In this document: in pieces, positions 5,487 to 12,451 of the stretch
Numbering within the stretch: the first letter of the stretch is position 1
Layout: each line of letters opens with the position of its first letter
Origin: a virus
Reading direction: 5' to 3' (one strand)
DNA length: 25,145 bases
IMG/VR virus record: IMGVR_UViG_3300021135_000037
Location: 1-25,145 of that record
Position numbers and translations under genes: made by a program
Notes under the pieces: model-generated
Database searches by the model: none
Seen by the model: the letters and a program-made list of their open reading frames with translations, nothing else
What the model was told of the DNA's origin: nothing

Positions 5487-5963
5487 TTACAGGCCAGACA
5501 TGGCATTCCGAGGCTTGTATTCAATCGAAAAAATAATCAATCCGGGGACCATCGTCATCGTCCGTGTCTTTACCGTCATGCCATCCAATACCCATTCGGG
5601 GTCCAATCTTCCCCCAGTGGGCACTCCATATTTATCCTTCAGCAAGTTTTTAAGCCTTGAAACATTTCGCATGGCTGCAAGCATTTGGTCCGAAGTTCCT
5701 GCGCGGGAATTGGCCATGGCTACTTCTGCGCTGGAAAGGTGGTCATCCTTGAACCTCAATACCACCTCAACATCTATGTCATCAATCTTGGACATGCGGC
5801 AGATACCATCCGACAGCACATGCCCATTGATTCGGACATCTGACCATTGAATGCCTGGGTAAGCTGCGCGGGCCTGGGCCTCCGTCATCCCCCAGGTGGT
5901 TTTGTCGTATCCCTGCCCCATGAGGGCAACCGACATGAAGATGCAGGCGATAGGGATTCTCAA
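5487..5963 (-). CDS. Predicted exported protein of immunity operon
   Basis: A 158-residue protein from TTG 5963, chosen because AAGGAG lies seven bases upstream and TTGA overlaps the previous stop. The N-terminus is a short signal peptide: Arg, then IPIACIFMSVALMGQG, with likely cleavage around residues 18-19. The mature part begins YDKTTWGMTEAQARAAYPG, a WGM-T-xQ pattern typical of small periplasmic proteins, then a mixed alpha/beta domain ending FSIEYKPRN. No lipobox. It is co-transcribed with the repressor, so it should be expressed in the lysogen: a candidate conversion or exclusion protein (inference). Function unknown. Confidence 0.65.
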   Translation of the reverse strand: MRIPIACIFMSVALMGQGYDKTTWGMTEAQARAAYPGIQWSDVRINGHVLSDGICRMSKIDDIDVEVVLRFKDDHLSSAEVAMANSRAGTSDQMLAAMRNVSRLKNLLKDKYGVPTGGRLDPEWVLDGMTVKTRTMTMVPGLIIFSIEYKPRNAMSGL

Positions 5964-6190
5964 GCAACTCTCCTTTCGGGGACCATACCCCGCATGAACT
6001 CCGCTAGGATGCGCCCTTGCTCCGCTGGTGAGGCTGAAACAGGGATGAAAATAAACACGACAACTCCATCCGTTGTTGTGGCCGGAATGTCAGTTGTAAC
6101 GGATATCACCGCTATCCCAAAGGTCTTGGCGAAAGCGGCAAGGGCGATAATTGAGTCTGGCATCTTGAACCTTTTCCTGGGGTCGTACAT
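5960..6190 (-). CDS. Small unknown protein of immunity operon
   Basis: A 76-residue protein from ATG 6190; an internal ATG nine codons later (MPDSII) has AAGG six bases upstream and is an equally good start. The sequence alternates hydrophobic strands (SIIALAAFAKTFGIAVISVTTDIP, DGVVVFIFIPVSAS) with a C-terminal helix (AEQGRILAEFMRGM). It may be a small alpha/beta protein; the hydrophobic strands are short and broken by polar residues, so a membrane protein is less likely. Lies between repressor and exported protein and overlaps the latter by 4 bp. No family recognised. Confidence 0.55.
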   Translation of the reverse strand: MYDPRKRFKMPDSIIALAAFAKTFGIAVISVTTDIPATTTDGVVVFIFIPVSASPAEQGRILAEFMRGMVPERRVA

Positions 6191-6220
6191 TGAACCACTC
6201 AGGATTGGACAGCGGGTGCC

Positions 6221-6646
6221 CTATTTTGTCACATCCTTTTTACCGGCTAGGATCGCTGCTTCCATTGATCTTGCTTGCGTCAAGAGTTGGTCGAGCAACA
6301 TTTCCCACACCTGGGGCGATAGGTTAGATCCATCAATCCCACGAAGGTTCCGCTGGAGCAGATCACGCTGCCATTGGGGCATGTCTGCATAATTTTCCAG
6401 CCCAACGGCATCTCCTACCCTTGGATCATCCATATAAGTGAACGGGGATTTCCCTACCATGGCCGCAAACTTCCGAATCACATCCTCGGGAGGAATGCTG
6501 CCGCTTTCACCCTTGCGCCGGTATGTGGCAATAGCATGGGCGCTCTTGCCTAGCTTTTCGGCTATCTCATCGTGGCTGAGGTCTGACCCCTTGTGGAAGG
6601 CCAGATAGTCAGCATTGAAGGCATCTCTATATTTCCAGCGCGGCAT
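6221..6646 (-). CDS. Phage repressor, HTH only (CI-like)
   Basis: A 141-residue protein; ATG 6646 gives a sensible start, while the open frame further up crosses the operator region. Residues 22-46 form a helix-turn-helix: LSHDEIAEKLGKSAHAIATYRRKG. Then PPEDVIRKFAAMVGKSPFTYMDD and a helical C-terminus, which may dimerise. There is no S24/LexA-like Ser-Lys peptidase domain, so it is not expected to be self-cleaved on RecA activation. It is divergent from the Cro-like gene and first in the leftward immunity operon, the place of a CI repressor. The Shine-Dalgarno is weak, which fits low expression. Predicted to bind the 21-bp operators. Confidence 0.75.
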   Translation of the reverse strand: MPRWKYRDAFNADYLAFHKGSDLSHDEIAEKLGKSAHAIATYRRKGESGSIPPEDVIRKFAAMVGKSPFTYMDDPRVGDAVGLENYADMPQWQRDLLQRNLRGIDGSNLSPQVWEMLLDQLLTQARSMEAAILAGKKDVTK

Positions 6647-6653
6647 GGGCTCA

Positions 6654-6674
6654 TTCTGTGCTGACGGTCCAGAA
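6654..6674. promoter_or_regulatory. Possible degenerate third operator
   Basis: Arms TTCTGTGCT (6654-6662) and GGTCCAGAA (6666-6674) around GAC: the same 21-bp spacing and the same outer TTCTG/CAGAA, but only six of nine arm positions pair. It lies 8-28 bases upstream of the repressor start, where it could give autoregulation. It could also be chance. Confidence 0.35.
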
Positions 6675-6692
6675 TCTGCATCACGAACCCCC

Positions 6693-6720
6693 TTGACTTT
6701 CTGTAACGATGATACAGAAT
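6693..6720 (+). promoter_or_regulatory. Rightward early promoter (PR-like)
   Basis: -35 TTGACT (6693-6698), a 16-bp spacer, -10 CAGAAT (6715-6720). The predicted start is around 6727-6728, which is the ATG of the Cro-like gene. Same architecture as the leftward promoter; the operator occupies the spacer. Confidence 0.75.
6699..6719. promoter_or_regulatory. Operator OR
   Basis: Left arm TTCTGTAAC (6699-6707), centre GAT, right arm GATACAGAA (6711-6719). Eight of nine arm positions pair. Matches OL at 5390-5410 in length, spacing and right arm. It overlaps the -10 of the rightward promoter. Confidence 0.85.
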
Positions 6721-6727
6721 TTGAAGC

Positions 6728-6970
6728 ATGGGTATCGACGTAAGCCAACTGATCTGGGATTCCGGCCTCTCCATCGTGGAAGTTGCCCGGAGGTGTGGAC
6801 AGGATGACGCCTACATTAACCGTCTGATACATGGCAAGTTGCCCTTGACGAAGGCAATGGCTTTGAAGATTGAAGCTGCTGCGGGTATCCCACGGCTTGC
6901 CGCAATCATGATGGGCTTTGATCCGATCCCCGGCCCTCACGGCTCTGACTCACTAGAGGCGGCATCGTGA
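6728..6970 (+). CDS. Cro-like HTH regulator, possibly leaderless
   Basis: An 80-residue XRE-type protein. Residues 14-36 hold the helix-turn-helix: LSIVEVARRCGQDDAYINRLIHGK, followed by ALKIEAAAGIPRLAAIMMG, as in Cro/CI-type folds. It is the first rightward gene and faces the repressor across the operator, so a Cro role is the natural reading. ATG 6728 has only GAAG one base upstream, too close for a Shine-Dalgarno, and the predicted transcript start coincides with the ATG. It may therefore be translated from a leaderless mRNA. The C-terminus (FDPIPGPHGSDS) is likely disordered. Confidence 0.8.
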   Translation: MGIDVSQLIWDSGLSIVEVARRCGQDDAYINRLIHGKLPLTKAMALKIEAAAGIPRLAAIMMGFDPIPGPHGSDSLEAAS

Positions 6971-7098
6971 GGACGTTCCCGTTCCTGTCTCTGGATCTGC
7001 TGGGCTGCGGCTCTCCATTCGGGAGTAAGCCCGAAATTCACCTGCCAACTCAGATTCAGGAACTCGATCACTTGGGCCATGGGTGCCACCGTGCATAA
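6967..7098 (+). CDS. Possible 43-residue overlapping small protein
   Basis: GTG 6967 overlaps the Cro-like stop (GTGA) and has AGAGG seven bases upstream; the frame runs 43 codons to TAA at 7096-7098, overlapping the next gene's start. The residues (MRTFPFLSLDLLGCGSPFG and then PTQIQELDH) give no recognisable domain. It fills an otherwise empty gap of about 110 bases. Supported only by the overlap and ribosome binding site, so weak. If not translated, the gap has no clear content. Confidence 0.3.
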   Translation: MRTFPFLSLDLLGCGSPFGSKPEIHLPTQIQELDHLGHGCHRA

Positions 7099-7378
7099 GG
7101 TCGCGCACGACACCTTGAAGGTCAAACGCTGGCTCAGGACGGCCGCTGATCGCTTGGAGCGTATGCCCCAAGACCTATACGTCCCGCTGGGTGTGGACGC
7201 GGGCACATGGAGTCGCTGGGAGTCGCTGAATGACGAGCGATTCATTCACCTGGGGATGTTACCCACGGTCATCCAGGCCCTCAGCGAAGAAGAAATGGAA
7301 AACCTCTTTGACCTGATCCGGAATCTCTCCGGTCATGGGCAAGAAAAGACCCCGAAAGAGCGACCAATCGGGGCCTAA
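7079..7378 (+). CDS. CII-like HTH protein (candidate)
   Basis: A 99-residue protein. A central helix-turn-helix-like region reads MPQDLYVPLGVDAGTWSRWESLNDERFIHLGMLPTVIQAL; the GVDAGTWSRWE part and the following FIHLGMLPTVI resemble in outline the lambda CII DNA-binding segment (AVGVDKSQISRWKRDWIPKFSMLLAVLEW in the same order). Position, directly after the Cro-like gene, is also that of cII. The match is by eye and other small regulators are possible. Start is uncertain: ATG 7079 or GTG 7091, neither with a good Shine-Dalgarno, so translation may be coupled to the frame ending at 7098. Confidence 0.55.
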   Translation: MGATVHKVAHDTLKVKRWLRTAADRLERMPQDLYVPLGVDAGTWSRWESLNDERFIHLGMLPTVIQALSEEEMENLFDLIRNLSGHGQEKTPKERPIGA

Positions 7379-7412
7379 ACCGCAACCGGCTATCCATAGA
7401 GGAGTCAAGCCG

Positions 7413-8147
7413 ATGTCCCAATCTAACCTCAATACCTTTTCCTTTCAAGGTCTGGCTGTCAGGACCGTCACCGGGCCAGATGGGGAACCCCGATGGGTTG
7501 CCAAAGACGTAGCCGAGGCCCTGAATTACCGCTGGCAGAAAAATCTGACCGCCCATATCCCGGACGAATGGAAGGGTAGTAATCCGATTAACACCCTTGG
7601 AGGAATGCAAGATATGGTCACGCTTACCGAAGCGGGCATGTTTTTCTTCCTTGGCCGGTCAGATAAGCCGCTGGCTCTCCCCATGCAGAAGTGGATCGCC
7701 GGGGAAGTCCTGCCCGCGATTCGCAAGACCGGCACCTATTCGGTAAAGAGTCTCAGCCCTGCCGAGATGCTGCTGTCCCAGGCTCAGGTGCTAGTGGACC
7801 ATGAGCGGCAGATCCAGACGCTCCAGACTCGCGTGGAAGCCATTGAAACCCGCACTGAGGTCGCTCTCCAGTCGCTGACTTCGCTTCCAACCCCAGATGT
7901 TCATCCTGCGGACCTAAGCACACGGGCCAAGGTTAATCGTATCGTCCGAGACCATTGCTATTCCAGCGGCATAGAACACCGCGAGGCATGGGTCAGCCTG
8001 TATCGGGAGTTCCGGGATAGGTATCACTTCGATCTGGTGGAACGTGCCAAGCATCGTGGGCTTAAGGCGCTTGAAGTTGCAGAGCTTGAGGGCCAGCTTG
8101 AGAACCTTTATGCCGTTGCCTACGCGATCTTTGGGCGGGTGGCATGA
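7413..8147 (+). CDS. ant: Antirepressor, Bro-N plus ORF6C-type domain
   Basis: A 244-residue protein from ATG 7413, chosen for GAGGAG eight bases upstream; the frame extends 26 codons further up but without such a site. Residues about 5-105 are a Bro-N domain: FQGLAVRTV, GEPRWVAKDVAEALNY, AHIPDEWKG, MVTLTEAGMFFFLGRSDKPLALPMQKWIAGEVLPAIRKTG. Residues 135-160 form a coiled coil (VLVDHERQIQTLQTRVEAIETRTE). The C-terminal 80 residues resemble the ORF6C domain: KVNRIVRDHCYSSGIEHREAWVSLYREFRDRY and LEGQLENLYAVAYAIF. Such proteins are phage antirepressors that bind and inactivate the repressor. Since the repressor has no self-cleavage domain, this may be the induction route. Confidence 0.85.
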   Translation: MSQSNLNTFSFQGLAVRTVTGPDGEPRWVAKDVAEALNYRWQKNLTAHIPDEWKGSNPINTLGGMQDMVTLTEAGMFFFLGRSDKPLALPMQKWIAGEVLPAIRKTGTYSVKSLSPAEMLLSQAQVLVDHERQIQTLQTRVEAIETRTEVALQSLTSLPTPDVHPADLSTRAKVNRIVRDHCYSSGIEHREAWVSLYREFRDRYHFDLVERAKHRGLKALEVAELEGQLENLYAVAYAIFGRVA

Positions 8148-9508
8148 GCTATCAAGAGTTCATCGCATCCAAGGCTATCAAGGCGATACCTACTGGGCTC
8201 CCATCCCCTGGCCCGGTCCCCTCCATGCTATTCCCATTCCAGGCCGATATTGTCCGTTGGGCGCTCAAGCGTGGCCGCGCTGCCATCTTCGCAGATTGTG
8301 GAATGGGCAAAACCCCGATGCAGCTTGCTTGGGCGGATCAAGTTCCCGGCAAGGTGCTGATTCTCGCGCCTCTGGCCGTGGCTCAACAGACAGTGCGCGA
8401 GGGTAAGAAGTTCGGCATCGACCTGGAGTATTCCCGCACCCCTTGCGATGCGCGGATCACGATCACCAATTACGAGATGCTGGATCACTTCAACCCTTCG
8501 GATTACACCGGGATCGTCCTGGATGAATCCAGCATCCTCAAGAGCTATGACGGCAAGTTCCGACAGCAGATCATCGAGTCGTTCAAGGAAACCCCGTTCA
8601 AGCTGGCCTGCACGGCCACCCCAGCCCCAAACGATCACATGGAGCTTGGGAATCACGCGGAGTTCCTGGGGGTTCTGACCCGCACCGAGATGCTGTCCAC
8701 GTTCTTCGTCCATGATGGCGGGGATACGGCCAAGTGGCGTATCAAGGGCCACGCTGAGAACGACTTCTGGAAGTGGCTGGCTTCCTGGGCTGTGATGATC
8801 CGTAAGCCTTCAGACCTGGGCTATGAGGATGGCAACTTCATCCTGCCCGAACTGATCATGCACCCCCACATCGTCCAGGCGGAGCACACCCCCGATGGGC
8901 TCCTGTTCGCCCTGGAAGCCACCACACTCCAGGAACGTCAGCAGGCCCGCAAGATCACTACCCCGGAGCGTGTGGCCCGTGTTGCGGAGATTGTGGCCAC
9001 GAAGCCCAATGAGCCCTGGCTGATCTTCTCCAACCTCAACGCTGAATCAGAATCAGCGGCTTCGGCCATCCCCGGCGCTGTTGAGATTACCGGCTCCGAT
9101 TCCATGGAAGTGAAGGAATCCAGGATGCTCGGGTTCCAGGACGGATCGCATCGCGTGGTGGTTTCCAAGGCTTCAATCTGTGGCTTTGGTATGAACTTCC
9201 AGCATTGCCCTAACGTGGTTTTTCTTGGCCTTTCCGACTCATACGAGCAGTTCTACCAGGCGATCCGCAGGTGCTGGCGCTTTGGGCAGATCAAGCCCGT
9301 CCATTGCCACGTCGTGACCTCTGATCTTGAGGGCGCTGTGGTCTCCAACATCGAACGCAAAGAGGCCGATGCCCAGCGCATGGCCGAAGGGATGGTTTCT
9401 CACATGCACCAATTCAATGAGCAGGACATTCGGGGCACGGTTAGGTCAAACGACGAATACAACCCGCAGATGGACATGATTCTGCCTTCTTGGTTGGTGG
9501 CCTCATGA
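8144..9508 (+). CDS. SNF2-type superfamily 2 DNA helicase/translocase
   Basis: A 454-residue protein, ATG 8144 overlapping the antirepressor stop (ATGA). Motif Q-like PFQADIVRWAL near residue 31, Walker A DCGMGKT 51-57, motif Ia APLAVAQQ, motif II LDES 126-129, motif III TATPAPND 157-164. The C-terminal RecA fold holds WLIFSNLNAES, VVVSKASICGFGMNFQHCPNVVFLG and a motif VI QAIRRCWRFGQ. It matches the phage SNF2-like helicases often next to a DNA methyltransferase. It translocates on duplex DNA; a role in replication or in relation to modification is inferred. Confidence 0.88.
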   Translation: MSYQEFIASKAIKAIPTGLPSPGPVPSMLFPFQADIVRWALKRGRAAIFADCGMGKTPMQLAWADQVPGKVLILAPLAVAQQTVREGKKFGIDLEYSRTPCDARITITNYEMLDHFNPSDYTGIVLDESSILKSYDGKFRQQIIESFKETPFKLACTATPAPNDHMELGNHAEFLGVLTRTEMLSTFFVHDGGDTAKWRIKGHAENDFWKWLASWAVMIRKPSDLGYEDGNFILPELIMHPHIVQAEHTPDGLLFALEATTLQERQQARKITTPERVARVAEIVATKPNEPWLIFSNLNAESESAASAIPGAVEITGSDSMEVKESRMLGFQDGSHRVVVSKASICGFGMNFQHCPNVVFLGLSDSYEQFYQAIRRCWRFGQIKPVHCHVVTSDLEGAVVSNIERKEADAQRMAEGMVSHMHQFNEQDIRGTVRSNDEYNPQMDMILPSWLVAS

Positions 9509-10029
9509 TCTGCGAGTTCACTTGCGTAGTCTGTGGCAAGGAATCCAGGAAACGGCGTAGCCCTGCCAATGTGAAGTCAGACCCCAAGTATTGCAGCCAG
9601 AAGTGCCATGGTGAGGATCGCAAAGGTAAAGGGCCTGGGAGGGCTAAGACAGCCATCTTTGATTGTGCCGTTTGCGGTAAGCATGTCGAAACTTACCGAT
9701 CTCCCGCACAGGTAAAGGAATCGAAGTATTGCAGCCTTCGGTGCCTTGGACTCGCCCAGTTGGGTGAGAACAATCCGGCCTATTCGGGTGGACGGGTTCT
9801 TTTGAATACTGGCTATTTTGTTTGTCTAGTCCCACTTCACCCCAGTTCTGATACTCGCGGCTATGTGCTGGAGCATCGTCTGGTCATGGAAGATCAAATC
9901 GGGCGGTTCCTAACTAAGAAAGAGGTTGTGCATCACATTGATGGCAACCCATGGAACAACCATCCCTCAAATCTGCGGCTGTTCGCCAGCCAAGCTGAGC
10001 ATCTGGCTCATCATCGGGAGTCGAAATGA
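9505..10029 (+). CDS. HNH homing endonuclease with tandem zinc fingers
   Basis: A 174-residue protein; ATG 9505 overlaps the helicase stop (ATGA). Residues 3-30 and 50-77 are two copies of one zinc motif: CVVCGK, RSPANVK, KYCSQKC and CAVCGK, RSPAQVK, KYCSLRC. The HNH domain is C-terminal: EHRLVMEDQIGRFLTKKEVVHHIDGN, then NPWNNHPSNLRLFASQAEHLAHH, with His-His, Asn and His as in HNH_3-type phage endonucleases. Such genes act as mobile, self-spreading nucleases. Here the gene sits between helicase and methyltransferase with perfect 4-bp overlaps on both sides. Confidence 0.9.
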   Translation: MICEFTCVVCGKESRKRRSPANVKSDPKYCSQKCHGEDRKGKGPGRAKTAIFDCAVCGKHVETYRSPAQVKESKYCSLRCLGLAQLGENNPAYSGGRVLLNTGYFVCLVPLHPSSDTRGYVLEHRLVMEDQIGRFLTKKEVVHHIDGNPWNNHPSNLRLFASQAEHLAHHRESK

Positions 10030-10916
10030 AGGTAATCAATCAGGAATTTGGTAAGAAGTGGGCGATGTATCACGGTGACTGCGTTGAAGTCGTGAAGGGT
10101 ATTCCAACGGACAGTATTGGATACAGCATCATGAGTCCCCCGTTTGCCAGCCTCTACACCTACTCGGCTTCAGACCGTGACATGGGCAACTGCCGCGATG
10201 CTGACGCTTTCTACGAGCACTTCCGGTTCCTGACCAAGGAACTGCATCGGGTGATGATGCCAGGTCGGAATCTTAGCTTCCATGTGATGAATCTGCCGTT
10301 CTCCAAGGAACGGGATGGGTTCATCGGCATCCGTGACTTCCGTGGTGATCTGATCCGCATGTTCCAGGATGAGGGCTTCATCTTCCATTCCGAGGTCTGC
10401 ATCTGGAAAGACCCCGTGACCGCCATGCAGCGCACCAAGGCCATCGGGCTGCTGCATAAGCAGATTAAGAAGGACAGCACGATCAGCCGCCAGGGGATTC
10501 CTGACTACCTTGTGACCATGCGGAAGCGCGGGGCCAATCCTGAGCCTGTGACCCATACCAATGAGACGTTCCCAGTCCAGATGTGGCAAAAGTATGCCTC
10601 CCCAGTTTGGATGGACATCAACCCCAGCGACACGCTCCAGAAAGAATCAGCCCGCGAGGAAAAGGACGAACGGCATATCTGCCCTCTCCAGCTTCAAGTG
10701 ATCCAGCGGGGCCTGGACCTCTGGAGCAACCCGGATGATCTGGTTCTGTCGCCCTTTGGTGGGATCGGATCCGAGGGATTCATGGCCGTGAAGATGGGCA
10801 GGCGCTTCGTAGGTGCTGAACTGAAGGAATCCTACTGGAAGCAGGCTTGCCGGAACCTGAAGGCGGCTGAGCAGACCGAAGGCGGCTTGTTTGATGCTGA
10901 TGAGTGTGTGGTATGA
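10026..10916 (+). CDS. Beta-class DNA methyltransferase (N4/N6 type)
   Basis: A 296-residue protein, ATG 10026 overlapping the HNH stop. Motif IV comes first: SPPFASLYTYS (residues about 38-48), after MYHGDCVEVVKGIPTDS; motif I is near the C-terminus: SPFGGIGSEGFMAVKMGRRFVGAELKESYW. This order is the beta class. SPPF is the form more common in N4-cytosine enzymes, while N6-adenine enzymes usually have DPPY or NPPY, so the target base is not settled. Probably protects phage DNA from host restriction. No target domain is identified between motifs. Neighbours are two SF2 helicases. Confidence 0.88.
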   Translation: MKVINQEFGKKWAMYHGDCVEVVKGIPTDSIGYSIMSPPFASLYTYSASDRDMGNCRDADAFYEHFRFLTKELHRVMMPGRNLSFHVMNLPFSKERDGFIGIRDFRGDLIRMFQDEGFIFHSEVCIWKDPVTAMQRTKAIGLLHKQIKKDSTISRQGIPDYLVTMRKRGANPEPVTHTNETFPVQMWQKYASPVWMDINPSDTLQKESAREEKDERHICPLQLQVIQRGLDLWSNPDDLVLSPFGGIGSEGFMAVKMGRRFVGAELKESYWKQACRNLKAAEQTEGGLFDADECVV

Positions 10917-12451
10917 GTGCTGACCTCGATCTTTGGGAAGAGCTCCAAGGCTATCCAGAGCCTAAAAGTTTCACGATGCACCCCTACCAGGAGAAACTGG
11001 TAAGGGGTTGCAGGAACGCCATAGCTAACGGCCAAAAGCGGGTGATTGCTTACCTTCCCACGGCGGGCGGAAAAACCGTGGTAGCTATGGGCATCGTCAA
11101 GAACGCGCTCGAAAAGGGCAAGCGGATCGCCTTTGTCTGTAATCGGGTTCAGTTGATTCAACAGACCTCTGAAAAGTTCAATACCTACGGCATTCGGCAC
11201 GGAATCATTCAGGGTTCCAATACCCGCGATCCCAGGGCTTCCGTGGTGGTGGCAAGCATTCAAACCCTTGATAAGCGGGGCATGGATGACTATGACCTTC
11301 TGATCTTGGATGAGTGCCATGCCTGCGCTGGGACGAAGGCTTATGCTGAGATCATGCGCGGGAAGATCACTATTGGTCTCACGGCTACCCCTTATCAAAA
11401 GGGGCTCGGCAGAGTGATCCCGTCCCTTGGCGGGCCATTGTTTGAGGGCATCGTAGCTGGCGTGACCATGCGGGAACTCATTGATACCGGCTATCTGGTG
11501 GACGCCGATGTGTGGGCACCTGCTGACCCCGATCTGCGGGGCGTCAAGGTGGTAGCAGGCGACTATCAGGAAGACCAGCTTGGGCAGGCTATGGATAAGG
11601 CTCCGCTAGTTGGTGACATTGTTTCTCACTGGTTCAAGCTATCTCCCAATCGGCAGACGATGGTCTTTGCCGTCAACATCGCGCATTCCAAGCATATATG
11701 CGCTCAATTCCTGGCTGCTGGTGTGGCTGCTGTCCATGTCGATTACCACATGACCGATGAGGAAAAACAGGCCATCTATGCGGACTTCAAGGCGGGGCGA
11801 TCCATGGTTCTGTGCAACTGTGCCTTGCTCTCAGAAGGTGCCGACTTCCCAGCTTGCGAAACACTGATCCTGGCCCGTCCTACTAAATCCAAGGTGCGCT
11901 ATGTTCAAATGTTCGGGCGGGTGCTGCGGACTAGCGTAGAGACCGGGAAAACCCGCGCCATTGTCCTAGACCATTCCGGCACCGTTAAGCGGCTCGGATT
12001 CCCCTGGGACTTTGCCGTTACCCACCTGGACGATAGAAAACACAAGGAATCCGCAGCGTGTGAGGCAGACAAGCCCGAACCGCTGCCCAAGGCTTGCCCC
12101 AAGTGCCATTTCGTGAAGCCGCCCAAGACTCCCGAGTGCCCATCCTGCGGGTTCAAGGCCGAAAGGCCCAGCGATGTCGAAACGGCAGAAGGTGAACTGG
12201 TTCAGGTGCGAGGCAAGAAACCCAAGGCCCAGGTTCAGCTTCATGACATGGGAAAGTCAAGCATTTATGGTCAGCTTTGCCAGTTGGCACATGACCGAAA
12301 GAAGTCTGAAAAGTGGGTCATCGCCAATTACAAAGGCATCTTTGGGACTTGGCCTAGGCAGGAATACCACCTCGTAACTCCCACCCCTGAGCTATTGTCA
12401 TGGATTCACTCCAAGAATATCGCGTGGGCCAAGTCTAAGAGGGCTGCGTGA
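10913..12451 (+). CDS. DEAD/H-box helicase, RadD-like, with zinc ribbon
   Basis: A 512-residue protein from ATG 10913, which overlaps the methyltransferase stop (ATGA). Motif Q HPYQEKLVRG near residue 23, Walker A PTAGGKT 49-55, motif II DECH 133-136, motif III TATP 157-160, motif V-VI ALLSEGADFP and QMFGRVLR near residues 304-345. A C-terminal zinc ribbon is seen at about 385-405: CPKCHFVKPP and CPSCGF. This order matches RadD-type and type III restriction-like SF2 helicases of phages. Probably acts as the replicative or recombination helicase, as no DnaB-type helicase is seen in the window. Confidence 0.85.
   Translation: MSADLDLWEELQGYPEPKSFTMHPYQEKLVRGCRNAIANGQKRVIAYLPTAGGKTVVAMGIVKNALEKGKRIAFVCNRVQLIQQTSEKFNTYGIRHGIIQGSNTRDPRASVVVASIQTLDKRGMDDYDLLILDECHACAGTKAYAEIMRGKITIGLTATPYQKGLGRVIPSLGGPLFEGIVAGVTMRELIDTGYLVDADVWAPADPDLRGVKVVAGDYQEDQLGQAMDKAPLVGDIVSHWFKLSPNRQTMVFAVNIAHSKHICAQFLAAGVAAVHVDYHMTDEEKQAIYADFKAGRSMVLCNCALLSEGADFPACETLILARPTKSKVRYVQMFGRVLRTSVETGKTRAIVLDHSGTVKRLGFPWDFAVTHLDDRKHKESAACEADKPEPLPKACPKCHFVKPPKTPECPSCGFKAERPSDVETAEGELVQVRGKKPKAQVQLHDMGKSSIYGQLCQLAHDRKKSEKWVIANYKGIFGTWPRQEYHLVTPTPELLSWIHSKNIAWAKSKRAA

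Noticed and set aside
10832-11398. Leftward frame opposite the methyltransferase end and helicase start
   Set aside because: Lies over conserved motifs of genes on the other strand and breaks the transcription unit; no supporting signal.
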